Assembly: GCF_003751635.1 (NCBI RefSeq) | Contig: NZ_RJVI01000001.1 | Span: 118,733-182,732 of the forward strand | DNA: 64,000 bases | Reading direction: 5' to 3' | Source of the DNA: Inmirania thermothiophila | GTDB lineage: Bacteria > Pseudomonadota > Gammaproteobacteria > DSM-100275 | In this document: positions 42,227 to 52,843 of the stretch, in pieces | Layout of the letters: every line of letters starts with the position of its first letter | Position numbering within the stretch: the stretch's first letter is position 1 | The notes under the pieces: generated by a model | The model's input: only the letters and a program-made list of their open reading frames with translations | What the model was told of the DNA's origin: nothing | Databases searched by the model: none | Translations under genes and position numbers: made by a program

Positions 42227-43267
42227 ATGCATGCACGCATTCTGAGCTGGATCCTCGCCCTCCTCGCCGCCGGCGCGGCGGCCGCTGCAGGCGACGCCGT
42301 CGCCCTGCGCGACGGCCACCCGGAGCGCTACGTGGTGCGCCGCGGCGACACCCTCTGGGACATCGCCAGCCGCTTCCTGCGCGACCCCTGGCGCTGGCCC
42401 GACATCTGGCACATCAACCCCCAGATCGCCAACCCCCACCTGATCTACCCCGGCGACGAGATCCTGCTGAGCTTCGACGCCGAGGGGCGCCCGCAGCTCA
42501 CGGTGCGGCGGGGTCGGCCGACGGTGAAGCTCTCGCCGCGGGTGCGCGCGACCCCCCTGCGCGAGGCCATCCCGCCCATCCCCTTCGAGGCCGTCCGCCA
42601 GTTCCTGGACGAGTCGCGGGTGGTGCTGAGCCGCGAGGAGCTCGAGCGCGCCCCGTACATCGTCGAGAGCCTCGACGGCCACCTCGTCAACGGCAGCGGC
42701 AACCGCATCTACGTGCGCAGCATCCCGCCCACGGACAGGCTGCGCTACGGCGTCTACCGCCCGGGCCGCACCTTCACCGACCCCGACACCGGCGAGATCC
42801 TCGGCCACGAGGCCCTCTTCGTCGGGACCGCCGCGCTGCAGCGGGTGGGCGACCCGGCCACGCTCGTGCTCACCCACACCGTGCGCGAGGCCCTGATCGG
42901 CGACCGCCTCCTGCCCGTGGGCGAGGAGCGCAGCGCCGACACCTTCTATCCCCACGCCCCGCCGCGCGGGACCCGCGGGCGCATCATCGCGGTGGTCGAC
43001 GGCGTCTCCCAGATCGGCCAGTACCAGGTGGTGGTGCTCGATCTCGGCCGCACCGACGGCATCGAGGCCGGGCACGTGCTCGCCGTGCACCGTGCCGGGG
43101 GCACCGTGCGCGACGTGGTCAGCCCCGAGCCGCGCGAGACCGTGCGGCTGCCCGACGAGCGCTCGGGCCTGGTCATGGTCTTCCGCCCCTTCGAGCGCGT
43201 GAGCTACGCCCTCGTCATGGAGGCCGAGCGCCCCATCCACGTGCTCGATCCGGTCACCGCCCCCTGA
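42227..43267 (+). CDS. LysM-domain periplasmic protein
   Basis: 346-residue exported protein: signal peptide about 1-22 (ends AAAAAG), one LysM peptidoglycan-binding domain at about 37-86 (YVVRRGDTLWDIASRFL ... NPHLIYPGDEILL), then a 250-residue region of unknown fold with the repeated RVSGAL-like beta pattern and GVSQIGQYQVVVLDLG. This gene is regularly found between def and dprA in gammaproteobacteria. Biological role beyond wall binding is not known. Own promoter candidate upstream. Confidence 0.93.
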   Translation: MHARILSWILALLAAGAAAAAGDAVALRDGHPERYVVRRGDTLWDIASRFLRDPWRWPDIWHINPQIANPHLIYPGDEILLSFDAEGRPQLTVRRGRPTVKLSPRVRATPLREAIPPIPFEAVRQFLDESRVVLSREELERAPYIVESLDGHLVNGSGNRIYVRSIPPTDRLRYGVYRPGRTFTDPDTGEILGHEALFVGTAALQRVGDPATLVLTHTVREALIGDRLLPVGEERSADTFYPHAPPRGTRGRIIAVVDGVSQIGQYQVVVLDLGRTDGIEAGHVLAVHRAGGTVRDVVSPEPRETVRLPDERSGLVMVFRPFERVSYALVMEAERPIHVLDPVTAP

Positions 43268-43274
43268 CCGCCCC

Positions 43275-44411
43275 GTGGCCGCCCCGCAGGGATTGCGGGC
43301 GACCGAGGCCCGGGTCTGGATCGCCCGCACCCCGGGCCTGAGCGCTGCGGCCCTGGCGGCGGCGCTCGCCCGCGCCGGCGGCGACGCGGCGGCGGTGACG
43401 GCGCTCCCGCAGGCGGCACTCGCCGAGTGCGGCCTCGCCGACGCCGCCATCGCCCACCTGGGGCGGCCGGATCCCGACCGCATCGCCGCCGATCGCGCCT
43501 GGCTCGAGGCCGATCCGGCACGGGGTCTGGTCCTCTTCGGCGAGACCGCCTATCCGCCGCTGCTCGCCGCCATCCCCGACCCGCCTCCGGCGCTGTGGCT
43601 CCACGGTGAGGCGACGCTGCTCGCAGCCCCCCAGATCGCCATCGTCGGCAGCCGCAACCCCACCCCGGGCGGGCGCGAGAACGCCGCCGCCTTCGCCCGT
43701 GCTCTCGTCGGCGCGGGCCTTGCCGTCACCAGCGGCCTCGCCCTCGGCATTGACGGGGCGGCCCATCGCGGCGCCCTCGCCGCGGGCGGGGCCACGGTGG
43801 CGGTCTGCGGCACCGGGCTCGACCGCGTCTACCCCGCAAGCCACCGCGAGCTCGCCCGCGAGATCGCCCGCCGCGGCCTGCTCGTCTCGGAGTTCCCGCC
43901 GGGGACGCCGCCGCGGCCCCACCACTTCCCGCGGCGCAACCGGATCATCGCCGGCCTCGCCCTCGGCACCCTGGTGGTGGAGGCGGCGGCGCGCAGCGGC
44001 TCGCTCATCACGGCGCGGCTCGCCGCCGAGCAGGGGCGCGAGGTCTTCGCCGTCCCCGGCTCCATCCACAACCCCCTGGCGCGGGGCTGCCACGCCCTCA
44101 TCCGCCAGGGGGCGAAGCTGGTGGAGGAGGCCGCCGACATCCTCGAGGAGCTCGGCCCCCTGTGGGCCGCGGCGGCGGCACCGCAACCGCCCGCCGCCGA
44201 CCGCCCCGGGACGCCCACGGGGCGGGATCCCGCCTACGCGCGGCTCCTCGCCGCCCTCGCCGACGGGCCGGCCGGGATCGACCTCCTGGTGGAGCGCACC
44301 GGATTGACCCCCGAGGAGGTTTCCTCCATGCTGCTCGTCCTCGAGCTGGAGGGGCAGGTATCATCGGCGCCCGGGGGCCTCTACGCCCGGCGGCACGGCC
44401 AGGAAGCATGA
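43275..44411 (+). CDS. dprA: DNA processing protein DprA
   Basis: Binds incoming single-stranded DNA and loads RecA during transformation. 378 residues: N-terminal SAM-like part, a Rossmann-type core with IVGSRNPTPGGRENA, SGLALGIDGAAHRGAL, SEFPPGTPPRPHHFPRRNRIIAGL and SLITARLAAEQGREVFAVPG, and a winged-helix C-terminal DML1-like domain (about 315-375). GTG start at 43275, 7 bases after the LysM stop. Coupled to smg by ATGA. Confidence 0.95.
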   Translation: MAAPQGLRATEARVWIARTPGLSAAALAAALARAGGDAAAVTALPQAALAECGLADAAIAHLGRPDPDRIAADRAWLEADPARGLVLFGETAYPPLLAAIPDPPPALWLHGEATLLAAPQIAIVGSRNPTPGGRENAAAFARALVGAGLAVTSGLALGIDGAAHRGALAAGGATVAVCGTGLDRVYPASHRELAREIARRGLLVSEFPPGTPPRPHHFPRRNRIIAGLALGTLVVEAAARSGSLITARLAAEQGREVFAVPGSIHNPLARGCHALIRQGAKLVEEAADILEELGPLWAAAAAPQPPAADRPGTPTGRDPAYARLLAALADGPAGIDLLVERTGLTPEEVSSMLLVLELEGQVSSAPGGLYARRHGQEA

Positions 44412-44881
44412 ACGAGACCATCCTCGACGTCCTCGTCTATCTGTTCGAGCACTACATGGAGGCCCCCGCCGCGGAGCCGCCCAGCGAGGAGGCGCTACGC
44501 TCGGAGCTGGAGGAGCAGGGCTTCGACGAGGAGCAGATCGAGCGCGCCTTCGACTGGCTCGAGGAGCTGGGCGAGCGCCAGGAGAGCCTGCCCGGGGTGG
44601 TGGCGCCGGGCGCGATCCGGATCTACACCGAGGCCGAGGTGGCTCGGCTCGACCTCGAGGCGCGGGGGCTGCTGCTGGATCTGGAGCAGCGCGGCGTCCT
44701 CGACCACCGCACCCGCGAGCTGGTCCTCGACCGCCTCCTGGCCCTGGACGAGCCGCACCTCGGGCGCGAGGCCGCGCAGTGGGTCGCGCTCATGGTGCTG
44801 TTCAGCGAGCCCGGACGCGAGGCGGCCTACGCCTGGATGCGCGACTACGTCTACCAGCTCCCCGGCGGGGCCCTGCACTGA
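44408..44881 (+). CDS. smg: Smg family protein (DUF494)
   Basis: 157-residue acidic cytoplasmic protein. N-terminus ETILDVLVYLFEHYM is diagnostic, followed by the GFDEEQIERAFDWLEEL segment and VLDHRTRELVLDRLLAL. Function is not firmly established. Its place between dprA and topA is the conserved gammaproteobacterial arrangement. ATG overlaps the dprA stop (44408-44411). Confidence 0.94.
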   Translation: MNETILDVLVYLFEHYMEAPAAEPPSEEALRSELEEQGFDEEQIERAFDWLEELGERQESLPGVVAPGAIRIYTEAEVARLDLEARGLLLDLEQRGVLDHRTRELVLDRLLALDEPHLGREAAQWVALMVLFSEPGREAAYAWMRDYVYQLPGGALH

Positions 44882-44905
44882 GCGGCGGGGGGCAGCGCAG
44901 ATCCC

Positions 44906-47215
44906 ATGGGCAGGCAGCTCGTCGTCGTCGAGTCCCCCGCCAAGGCGCGCACCATCAAGCGCTACCTCGGCCCGGACTACGAGGTCCTCGCCTCCTACGG
45001 CCACGTGCGCGACCTCGTCCCCAAGGAGGGGGCGGTGGATCCCGAGCACGACTTCCGCATGCGCTACGAGCCCATCGAGCGCAACGCGCGCCACGTGGAG
45101 GCCATCGCCCGCGCCCTGCGGCGGGCCGAGGCCCTCTACCTCGCCACCGACCCCGACCGCGAGGGCGAGGCCATCTCCTGGCACCTGCTGGAGCTGCTGC
45201 GCAGCCGCGGTGCCCTCGACGCCAAGGCGGTGCATCGCGTCGTCTTCCACGAGATCACCCGGCGCGCCATCCAGGAGGCGATGGCGCAGCCGCGCGACAT
45301 CGCCATGCCGCTGGTCAACGCCCAGCAGGCGCGCCGCGCGCTGGACTACCTGGTGGGCTTCAACCTCTCGCCGCTGCTGTGGAAGAAGGTCCGCCCGGGG
45401 CTGTCCGCGGGGCGCGTGCAGAGCCCCGCCCTGCGCCTCATCGTCGAGCGCGAGGAGGAGATCGAGCGCTTCGAGCCGCGCGAGTACTGGACCCTGGTGG
45501 CCCGCGCCGACAAGGACGGCGAGGCCTTCTCCGCCCGCCTGGTGCGGCTGGACGGGGCGAAGGTGGAGCAGTTCACCATCACCGACGCGGCCACCGCGCA
45601 GGCGGCCCGGCAGCGCCTGCTCGAGGCCGCCGCAGGCCGGCTCCGGGTGCGCTCGGTGGAGCGCAAGAACCGGCGGCGCAACCCCGCCGCCCCCTTCACC
45701 ACCTCGACCCTGCAGCAGGAGGCCTCGCGCAAGCTGCGCTTCTCGGCCCAGCGCACCATGCGCATCGCCCAGCAGCTCTACGAGGGGGTGGACATCGGCG
45801 GCGAGCGGGTCGGCCTCATCACCTACATGCGCACCGACTCGGTCAACCTCGCCGGGGAGGCGGTGGAGGAGCTGCGCCGCTACATCGCCGAGCAGTACGG
45901 GGCCGACCAGGTGCCGGCCCGGCCGCGCATTTACAAGACCCGCACCAAGAACGCCCAGGAGGCCCACGAGGCGATCCGCCCCACCTCCGTGCGGCGCACC
46001 CCGGAGTCGCTGCGCCCCTTCCTCAGTGACGAGCAGCTGCGCCTCTACGAGCTCGTCTGGCGGCGTACCGTCGCCTGCCAGATGAAGCACGCCACCCTGC
46101 ATACGGTGGCGGTGGAGCTCGCCGCCGGCGAGGCCGGCGTCTTCCGCGCCACCGGCGCCACCGTCGCCGATCCCGGGTTCATGCGCGTCTACCAGGAGGA
46201 CAGCGACGAGCCCGAGCGCCCCGAGGCGGGCGAGAACCGCCGGCTGCCGGCGCTCGCCGAGGGCGAGGTGGTGCGCCTCGAGGACATCGAGGCCGGGCAG
46301 CACTTCACCGAGCCGCCGCCGCGCTACACCGAGGCGAGCCTGGTGCGGGCGCTGGAGGAGTACGGCATCGGCCGTCCGTCCACCTACGCCAGCATCATCT
46401 CCACCCTCCAGCAGCGCGAGTACGTCACCCTCGAGCAGCGCCGCTTCCGCCCCACCGACCTCGGCCGGGTGGTGGCCCGCTTCCTCACCCAGCACTTCCC
46501 CCAGTACGTGGACTACGCCTTCACCGCGCGCCTCGAGGACGAGCTCGACGCCGTCGCCCGCGGCGAGGAGGAGTGGGTGCCGCTGCTGCGCCGCTTCTGG
46601 GGCCCGTTCAAGGCCCTGGTGGAGGAGAAGGACCGCAGCCTGCGCCGCGCCGACGTCACCCAGGAGGCCCTCGACGAGGCCTGCCCCAAGTGCGGGCGGC
46701 CGCTGGCGATCCGCCTCGGCCGCCGCGGCCGCTTCGTCGGCTGCAGCGGCTTCCCGGACTGCGACTACACCCGGGATCTCGAGGGCGAGGAGCGGCCGCC
46801 GCCGCAGGTGGTGGAGGGCGAGCGCTGTCCGGAGTGCGGCGCCGAGCTCCTCGTCCGCAGCGGCCGCTACGGCCGCTTCGTCGGCTGCAGCGCCTATCCC
46901 AAGTGCCGCTACATCCGCCCCCTCGAGCCGCCGAAGGACACCGGGGTGAGCTGTCCCCAGTGCGGCGAGGGGACGCTGCGCCAGCGCCGCTCGCGCCGCG
47001 GCAAGGTCTTCTATTCCTGCAGCACCTATCCGAAGTGCGACTACGCGGTCTGGGACCCGCCGCTGGCGGAGGCCTGCCCGGCCTGCGGCTGGCCGATCCT
47101 GACCCTGAAGACCACCAAGCGCCGCGGCACCGAGAAGGTCTGCCCGCAGAAGGCGTGCGACTTCCGCGCCCCCGCCGCCGCCCCCGAGGAGGAACGCGCC
47201 GCCGGCGCATCCTGA
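44906..47215 (+). CDS. topA: DNA topoisomerase I
   Basis: Type IA topoisomerase relaxing negative supercoils, 769 residues. TOPRIM domain at the N-terminus (VVVESPAKARTIKRYLG, and DPDREGEAISWHLL with the acidic metal ligands); the active-site tyrosine is in GLITYMRTDS. Four C-terminal zinc-ribbon units are visible, each starting CPxCG: near residues 593, 643, 686 and 728. It is shorter than E. coli TopA (865). AGCG-type RBS is weak; the ATG at 44906 fits the conserved N-terminus. Confidence 0.97.
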   Translation: MGRQLVVVESPAKARTIKRYLGPDYEVLASYGHVRDLVPKEGAVDPEHDFRMRYEPIERNARHVEAIARALRRAEALYLATDPDREGEAISWHLLELLRSRGALDAKAVHRVVFHEITRRAIQEAMAQPRDIAMPLVNAQQARRALDYLVGFNLSPLLWKKVRPGLSAGRVQSPALRLIVEREEEIERFEPREYWTLVARADKDGEAFSARLVRLDGAKVEQFTITDAATAQAARQRLLEAAAGRLRVRSVERKNRRRNPAAPFTTSTLQQEASRKLRFSAQRTMRIAQQLYEGVDIGGERVGLITYMRTDSVNLAGEAVEELRRYIAEQYGADQVPARPRIYKTRTKNAQEAHEAIRPTSVRRTPESLRPFLSDEQLRLYELVWRRTVACQMKHATLHTVAVELAAGEAGVFRATGATVADPGFMRVYQEDSDEPERPEAGENRRLPALAEGEVVRLEDIEAGQHFTEPPPRYTEASLVRALEEYGIGRPSTYASIISTLQQREYVTLEQRRFRPTDLGRVVARFLTQHFPQYVDYAFTARLEDELDAVARGEEEWVPLLRRFWGPFKALVEEKDRSLRRADVTQEALDEACPKCGRPLAIRLGRRGRFVGCSGFPDCDYTRDLEGEERPPPQVVEGERCPECGAELLVRSGRYGRFVGCSAYPKCRYIRPLEPPKDTGVSCPQCGEGTLRQRRSRRGKVFYSCSTYPKCDYAVWDPPLAEACPACGWPILTLKTTKRRGTEKVCPQKACDFRAPAAAPEEERAAGAS

Positions 47216-47227
47216 GCGCCGCCGCCC

Positions 47228-48130
47228 GTGAGCGCCGCCCTCGCCGCCCTCCTGCCGCTCTTCCTCGTCATCGCCCTGGGCCATCTGCTGCGCCGTGCCG
47301 GCTTCCCCGGCGAGGGCTTCTGGCGGCCGGCCGAGCGTCTCACCTACTACGTCCTCTTCCCCGCCCTGCTGGTGCTGAGCCTGTCGCGGGCCGAGCTCGA
47401 GGGGGCCGGGGCGGCGCGCATGGCGGGGGCGCTCGCCGCGGGGGTCCTCGCCATGACCGCGCTGCTCCTCGTCCTGCGCCCCCGTCTCGGCGTCCCCGGC
47501 CCCGCCTTCACCTCCCTCTACCAGGGGGCGGTGCGCTTCAACACCTACGTGGGGCTCGCCGCCACCGCCGCCCTCCTCGGCGAGGCGGGCCTGGGGCTCG
47601 CCGCCGTCGCCCTCGCCGTGCTGGTGCCGCTGGTCAACCTCCTCAGCGTCACCCTGCTCGCCCGCTACGGCAGCGGCGGCATCGGGCTCGTGCGGGCGGT
47701 CGCGGGCAACCCGCTGATCCTCGCCTGCGCCGCCGGCATCGGCCTGCGCCTCGCCGAGGTCGCGCCGCCGGCCGCGGCGGCGACGCTGCTGGAGCTTCTC
47801 GGCCGCGCCGCGCTGCCGCTGGGCCTGCTCGCGGTGGGGGCGGGCCTCGACTTCGCCGCCGTGCGCCAGCGTCCCGGCCTCCTCGCCCTCGGCCTTGCGG
47901 CGAAGCTCGCCCTCATGCCGGCGCTGGTGTTCGCCGCCTGCCGCCTGCTCGCGGTGCCGGAGCCGGCGTCCCTGGTGGCGGTGCTCTTCGCGGCGCTGCC
48001 GGGGGCGCCCAGCGCGTACGTGCTGGCGCGCCAGCTCGGCGGCGACGGCGCCCTCATGGCGGGGCTCGTCACCGGCCAGACCGCCGCCGCCGTGCTGACC
48101 CTGCCGCTGGTGCTGGGTCTTGCGGGGTGA
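47228..48130 (+). CDS. AEC-family transporter
   Basis: 300-residue membrane protein with about ten hydrophobic spans, of the auxin efflux carrier (AEC/Mem_trans) family. Two similar halves of five spans are separated by a cytoplasmic stretch near residues 155-165; FPALLVLSLS and PSAYVLARQLGGD near the end are characteristic. Substrate unknown. GTG start at 47228, 12 bases after topA, so it may be co-transcribed with it. Confidence 0.88.
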   Translation: MSAALAALLPLFLVIALGHLLRRAGFPGEGFWRPAERLTYYVLFPALLVLSLSRAELEGAGAARMAGALAAGVLAMTALLLVLRPRLGVPGPAFTSLYQGAVRFNTYVGLAATAALLGEAGLGLAAVALAVLVPLVNLLSVTLLARYGSGGIGLVRAVAGNPLILACAAGIGLRLAEVAPPAAAATLLELLGRAALPLGLLAVGAGLDFAAVRQRPGLLALGLAAKLALMPALVFAACRLLAVPEPASLVAVLFAALPGAPSAYVLARQLGGDGALMAGLVTGQTAAAVLTLPLVLGLAG

Positions 48131-49213
<1,083 letters not shown>

Positions 49214-49217
49214 GCCG

Positions 49218-51362
49218 GTGGGCGAGGCCGCGGACGGGGCAGGGGCGGCACCGGACCTCGCCGATCCGGCCCTCTACATCAACCGCGAGCTGAGCTGGCT
49301 GGAGTTCAACCGCCGGGTGCTGGCGCTCGCCAGCGACCCGGAGGTGCCGCTGCTCGAGCGGCTGCGCTTCCTCTGCATCTGCTCGGGCAACCTGGACGAG
49401 TTCTTCGAGATCCGCGTCGCCGGCCTCAAGCAGCAGGCGGCGCACGATGCGGTGCAGCCGGGCCCGGACGGGCTCACGCCCCAGGAGCAGCTCGCCCGCA
49501 TCGCCGAGCGCGCCCACGCCCTCGTCGACGAGCAGTACCGGGTCCTCAACGAGTCGCTGCTGCCGGCGCTCGCCGCCGAGGGCATCCGCTTCCTGCGCCG
49601 CGACCAGTGGAACCCGCGCCAGGCGGCCTGGATCCGGCGCCACTTCCTGCGCCAGGTGCTGCCGGTGCTCACCCCCATCGGCCTCGACCCCGCCCATCCC
49701 TTCCCGCGGGTGCTCAACAAGGGGCTGCACTTCATCGTCTCGGTGGAGGGCGAGGACGCCTTCGGGCGCCGGGCGGGCATCGCCGTGGTGCAGGCGCCGC
49801 GCTCGCTGCCGCGGCTGATCCAGCTGCCCGCCGGCGTCGCCGAGGCGCCCTACGACTTCGTCTTCCTCTCCTCGGTGATCCACGCCCACGTGGACGAGCT
49901 CTTCCCGGGCATGGAGGTCACCGGCTGCTACCAGTTCCGTGTCACCCGCAACAGCGAGCTCTTCGTCGACGAGGAGGAGGTGGACAACCTGCTGCGCGCG
50001 CTCGCCGGCGAGCTGCCCTCGCGCCAGTACGGCGACGCCGTGCGCCTGGAGGTCGCCGACAACTGCCCGCCGGCGATGGCGCGCTTCCTCCTGCGCCAGT
50101 TCGCGCTCGGGCCCGACGACCTCTACCGCGTCAACGGTCCGGTCAACCTCAACCGGCTGGTGACGCTGCCCGACCTCGTTGACCGCCCGGATCTCAAGTA
50201 TCCGCCCTTCACCCCCGGCGTGCCGGAGGCGCTGGCCGGCGACGGCGACCCCTTCGAGGCCATCCGCCGCGGCGACATCCTCCTGCACCACCCCTACGAG
50301 TCCTTCGCCCCGGTGCAGGAGCTGGTGCGCCGCGCCGCCGCCGACCCCGACGTCCTCGCCATCAAGCAGACCCTCTACCGCACGGGCGAGGACTCGGCGA
50401 TCGTGGAGGCGCTGCTGGAGGCTGCGCGCGCGGGCAAGGAGGTGGCGGTGGTGGTGGAGCTGCGGGCGCGCTTCGACGAGGAGGCCAACATCGACCTCGC
50501 CACCCGCCTCCAGGAGGCCGGCGCCCACGTGGTCTATGGCGTCGTCGGCTACAAGACCCACGCCAAGATGCTGCTCATCGTGCGCCGCGAGGGGCGCGCC
50601 GTGCGCCGCTACGCGCACCTCGGCACCGGCAACTACCACGCCCGCACGGCGCGGGCCTACACCGACTTCGGCCTCCTCACCGCCGACCCGGCCGTCACCG
50701 ACGATGTGCAGCGCATCTTCCAGCAGCTGACCGGCCTCGGCCGGGCGGTGCGCCTGCGCAAGCTGCTGCAGGCGCCGTTCACCCTCCACGGCGCCATCCT
50801 CGGCCACATCCGCCGCGAGGCCGAGCACGCCCGCGCCGGGCGTCCGGCGCGCATCGTCGCCAAGATGAACGCGCTGGTGGAGCCGCAGGTGATCCGCGCC
50901 CTCTACGAGGCCTCGCAGGCCGGGGTCGAGATCGACCTCATCGTGCGCGGCATCTGCTGCCTGCGCCCGGGCGTGGCGGGGGTCTCCGAGCGCATCCGCG
51001 TCCGCTCCGTCCTCGGCCGCTTCCTCGAGCACCACCGGGTCTTCTACTTCGAGAACGGCGGCGACCCCGCCCTCTACCTCTCCAGCGCCGACTGGATGGA
51101 CCGCAACTTCTTCCGCCGCGTCGAGACCTGCTTCCCGGTGGAGGACGAGGCCCTGCGGCGCAGGGTCTGGGAGGAGGGGCTGGCGGTGTACCTGCGCGAC
51201 AACACCCAGGCCTGGGAGCTCCTGCCCGACGGCAGCTACCGCCGCCTGCGCCCGGGGCGGCAGCGGCCGCGCGCGGCGCAGGTGCTGCTGCTGGAGCGGC
51301 TCGCCCGGCCGACGCCGCGATCCCAGGGCAGCCGGGCCCGGCGCGTCGTGCGCGGCGCCTGA
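49218..51362 (+). CDS. ppk1: Polyphosphate kinase 1
   Basis: Reversible synthesis of polyphosphate from ATP. 714 residues with the four-domain PPK1 layout: N-terminal INRELSWLEFNRRVL, head domain, and two phospholipase-D-like domains. The autophosphorylated histidine is the His of YKTHAKMLLIV, followed by HLGTGNYHARTARAYTDFG; SSADWMDRNFFRRVE lies near the C-terminus. GTG start 4 bases after hemB. The 3' end is 9 bases from a convergent PPK2, forming a polyphosphate island. Confidence 0.97.
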   Translation: MGEAADGAGAAPDLADPALYINRELSWLEFNRRVLALASDPEVPLLERLRFLCICSGNLDEFFEIRVAGLKQQAAHDAVQPGPDGLTPQEQLARIAERAHALVDEQYRVLNESLLPALAAEGIRFLRRDQWNPRQAAWIRRHFLRQVLPVLTPIGLDPAHPFPRVLNKGLHFIVSVEGEDAFGRRAGIAVVQAPRSLPRLIQLPAGVAEAPYDFVFLSSVIHAHVDELFPGMEVTGCYQFRVTRNSELFVDEEEVDNLLRALAGELPSRQYGDAVRLEVADNCPPAMARFLLRQFALGPDDLYRVNGPVNLNRLVTLPDLVDRPDLKYPPFTPGVPEALAGDGDPFEAIRRGDILLHHPYESFAPVQELVRRAAADPDVLAIKQTLYRTGEDSAIVEALLEAARAGKEVAVVVELRARFDEEANIDLATRLQEAGAHVVYGVVGYKTHAKMLLIVRREGRAVRRYAHLGTGNYHARTARAYTDFGLLTADPAVTDDVQRIFQQLTGLGRAVRLRKLLQAPFTLHGAILGHIRREAEHARAGRPARIVAKMNALVEPQVIRALYEASQAGVEIDLIVRGICCLRPGVAGVSERIRVRSVLGRFLEHHRVFYFENGGDPALYLSSADWMDRNFFRRVETCFPVEDEALRRRVWEEGLAVYLRDNTQAWELLPDGSYRRLRPGRQRPRAAQVLLLERLARPTPRSQGSRARRVVRGA

Positions 51363-51371
51363 CCGGCGGCC

Positions 51372-52841
51372 TCAGCCCTCGAGGCGCCGGGCCAGCGCCC
51401 CGCACACGGTTCGCAGTACCTCGACGCGGGCGTGGCGCTTGTCCTCGGCGGCGACCAGGGTCCACGGCGCCGCGGTGGTGCTGGTGCGCTGCACCATCTC
51501 GTGCACGGCGCGCTCGTAGTCGGCGCGGCGCTCGCGGTTGCGCCAGTCCTCGTCGGTGAGCTTCCAGCGCTTGTGGGGGGTCTCGGCACGCTCGCGGAAG
51601 CGGCGAAGCTGCTCCTCGTCGCTGATGTGCAGCCAGAGCTTGACCAGCACCGTCCCGTGCTCCACGAGCTGCTCCTCGAAGTCGTTGATCTCGCCGTAGG
51701 CGCGCCGCCACGCCTCGGGCGGGGCGAGCCCCTCGACGCGCTCCACCAGGACCCGCCCGTACCAGGAGCGATCGAAGATCACCATCCGCCCGGCGCGCGG
51801 CAGGTGGCGCCAGAAGCGCCACAGGTAGTGGTGGGCGCGCTCCTCGTCGGTGGGGACGGCGACGGGGACGACGCGGTAACGGCGGGCGTCGAGGGCGGCG
51901 GTGAGGCGGCGGATGGCGCCGCCCTTGCCGGCGGCGTCCCAGCCCTCGAAGACCACCACCGTCGACACCCCTGCGACCGCCGCCTCGCGCCCGAGCTCGG
52001 CCAGCCGCCCCTGCCAGCGGGCGAGCTCGCGGCGGTAGCGGGCCTTGTCGAGCCGCCGGCCGAGATCGATCCGCGACAGCACCGTGGGCCCGGGATCGGG
52101 CGCGGGCGGAGGCGGCGACGGCGCCGTCGGCGGCGTCTCCAGCCGCCGGCGCATGGCATCGCGCAGGGTCTCGCCCACGGTCAGGGCGGCATGGCGCAGG
52201 TCCGTCCCCTCCACCACGTGCCAGGGGGCGTCCGGGGCGTCGGTGCGCCGGATCAGCCGCTCGGCGGCGGCGACGAAGTCGTCGTACATCCGCCAGTGGC
52301 GCCAGTCCCGCTCCGTGACCCGCCAGCGCGTCAGCGGGTCCTTCTCGAGCCTGCGGAAGCGCCGCTTCTGTGCCTCGCGGCCGAGGTGGAGCCAGAACTT
52401 GACGATCAGGGCGCCGTCCTCGGCCAGGGTGCGCTCGAAGGCGGCGATGCGCTCCAGGGCCTCGTCGTAGGCGGCCACGTCCAGCTCGCCGTAGGCGCGG
52501 GCCAGCAGCGGCGGCGAGGTCCACGCCGAGAGATAGAGCCCGATGCGCCCGCGCGGCGCCAGTGCCCGCCAATAGCGCCAGTAGGGGGGACGCTCGCGCT
52601 CCTCGTCCGAGGGCTCGCCGAAGGCCTCGGTGACGATCCAGCGCGGGTCCATCCAGGCGTTGAGCAGGTTGACGATCTCGCCCTTGCCGGCGCCGTCCAC
52701 TCCGCCGAAGAGCACGAGCACCGGGAAGTCCGCACCGCGCAGCGCCTGCTGCAGCTCCAGCAGCTCCAGGCGCAGGCCGGCCTCGCGCCGGCGGAACTCC
52801 GCCTTCGCCACCTTGCGCCCGAGCTCGGCGGCCTCGAACAC
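51372..52841 (-). CDS. pap: Two-domain PPK2: polyphosphate:AMP phosphotransferase
   Basis: 489-residue protein of two fused PPK2 units. Unit 1 has Walker A GGVDGAGKG at 46-54 and unit 2 EGWDAAGKG near residue 305; in class II enzymes one unit is catalytic and makes ADP from AMP and polyphosphate. Start is GTG at 52841: VFEAAELGRKV matches the N-terminus of known PAP proteins (MFESAEIG). It begins 2 bases after the CYTH-CHAD stop and ends opposite ppk1. Confidence 0.93.
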   Translation of the reverse strand: MFEAAELGRKVAKAEFRRREAGLRLELLELQQALRGADFPVLVLFGGVDGAGKGEIVNLLNAWMDPRWIVTEAFGEPSDEERERPPYWRYWRALAPRGRIGLYLSAWTSPPLLARAYGELDVAAYDEALERIAAFERTLAEDGALIVKFWLHLGREAQKRRFRRLEKDPLTRWRVTERDWRHWRMYDDFVAAAERLIRRTDAPDAPWHVVEGTDLRHAALTVGETLRDAMRRRLETPPTAPSPPPPAPDPGPTVLSRIDLGRRLDKARYRRELARWQGRLAELGREAAVAGVSTVVVFEGWDAAGKGGAIRRLTAALDARRYRVVPVAVPTDEERAHHYLWRFWRHLPRAGRMVIFDRSWYGRVLVERVEGLAPPEAWRRAYGEINDFEEQLVEHGTVLVKLWLHISDEEQLRRFRERAETPHKRWKLTDEDWRNRERRADYERAVHEMVQRTSTTAAPWTLVAAEDKRHARVEVLRTVCGALARRLEG

Positions 52842-52843
52842 GG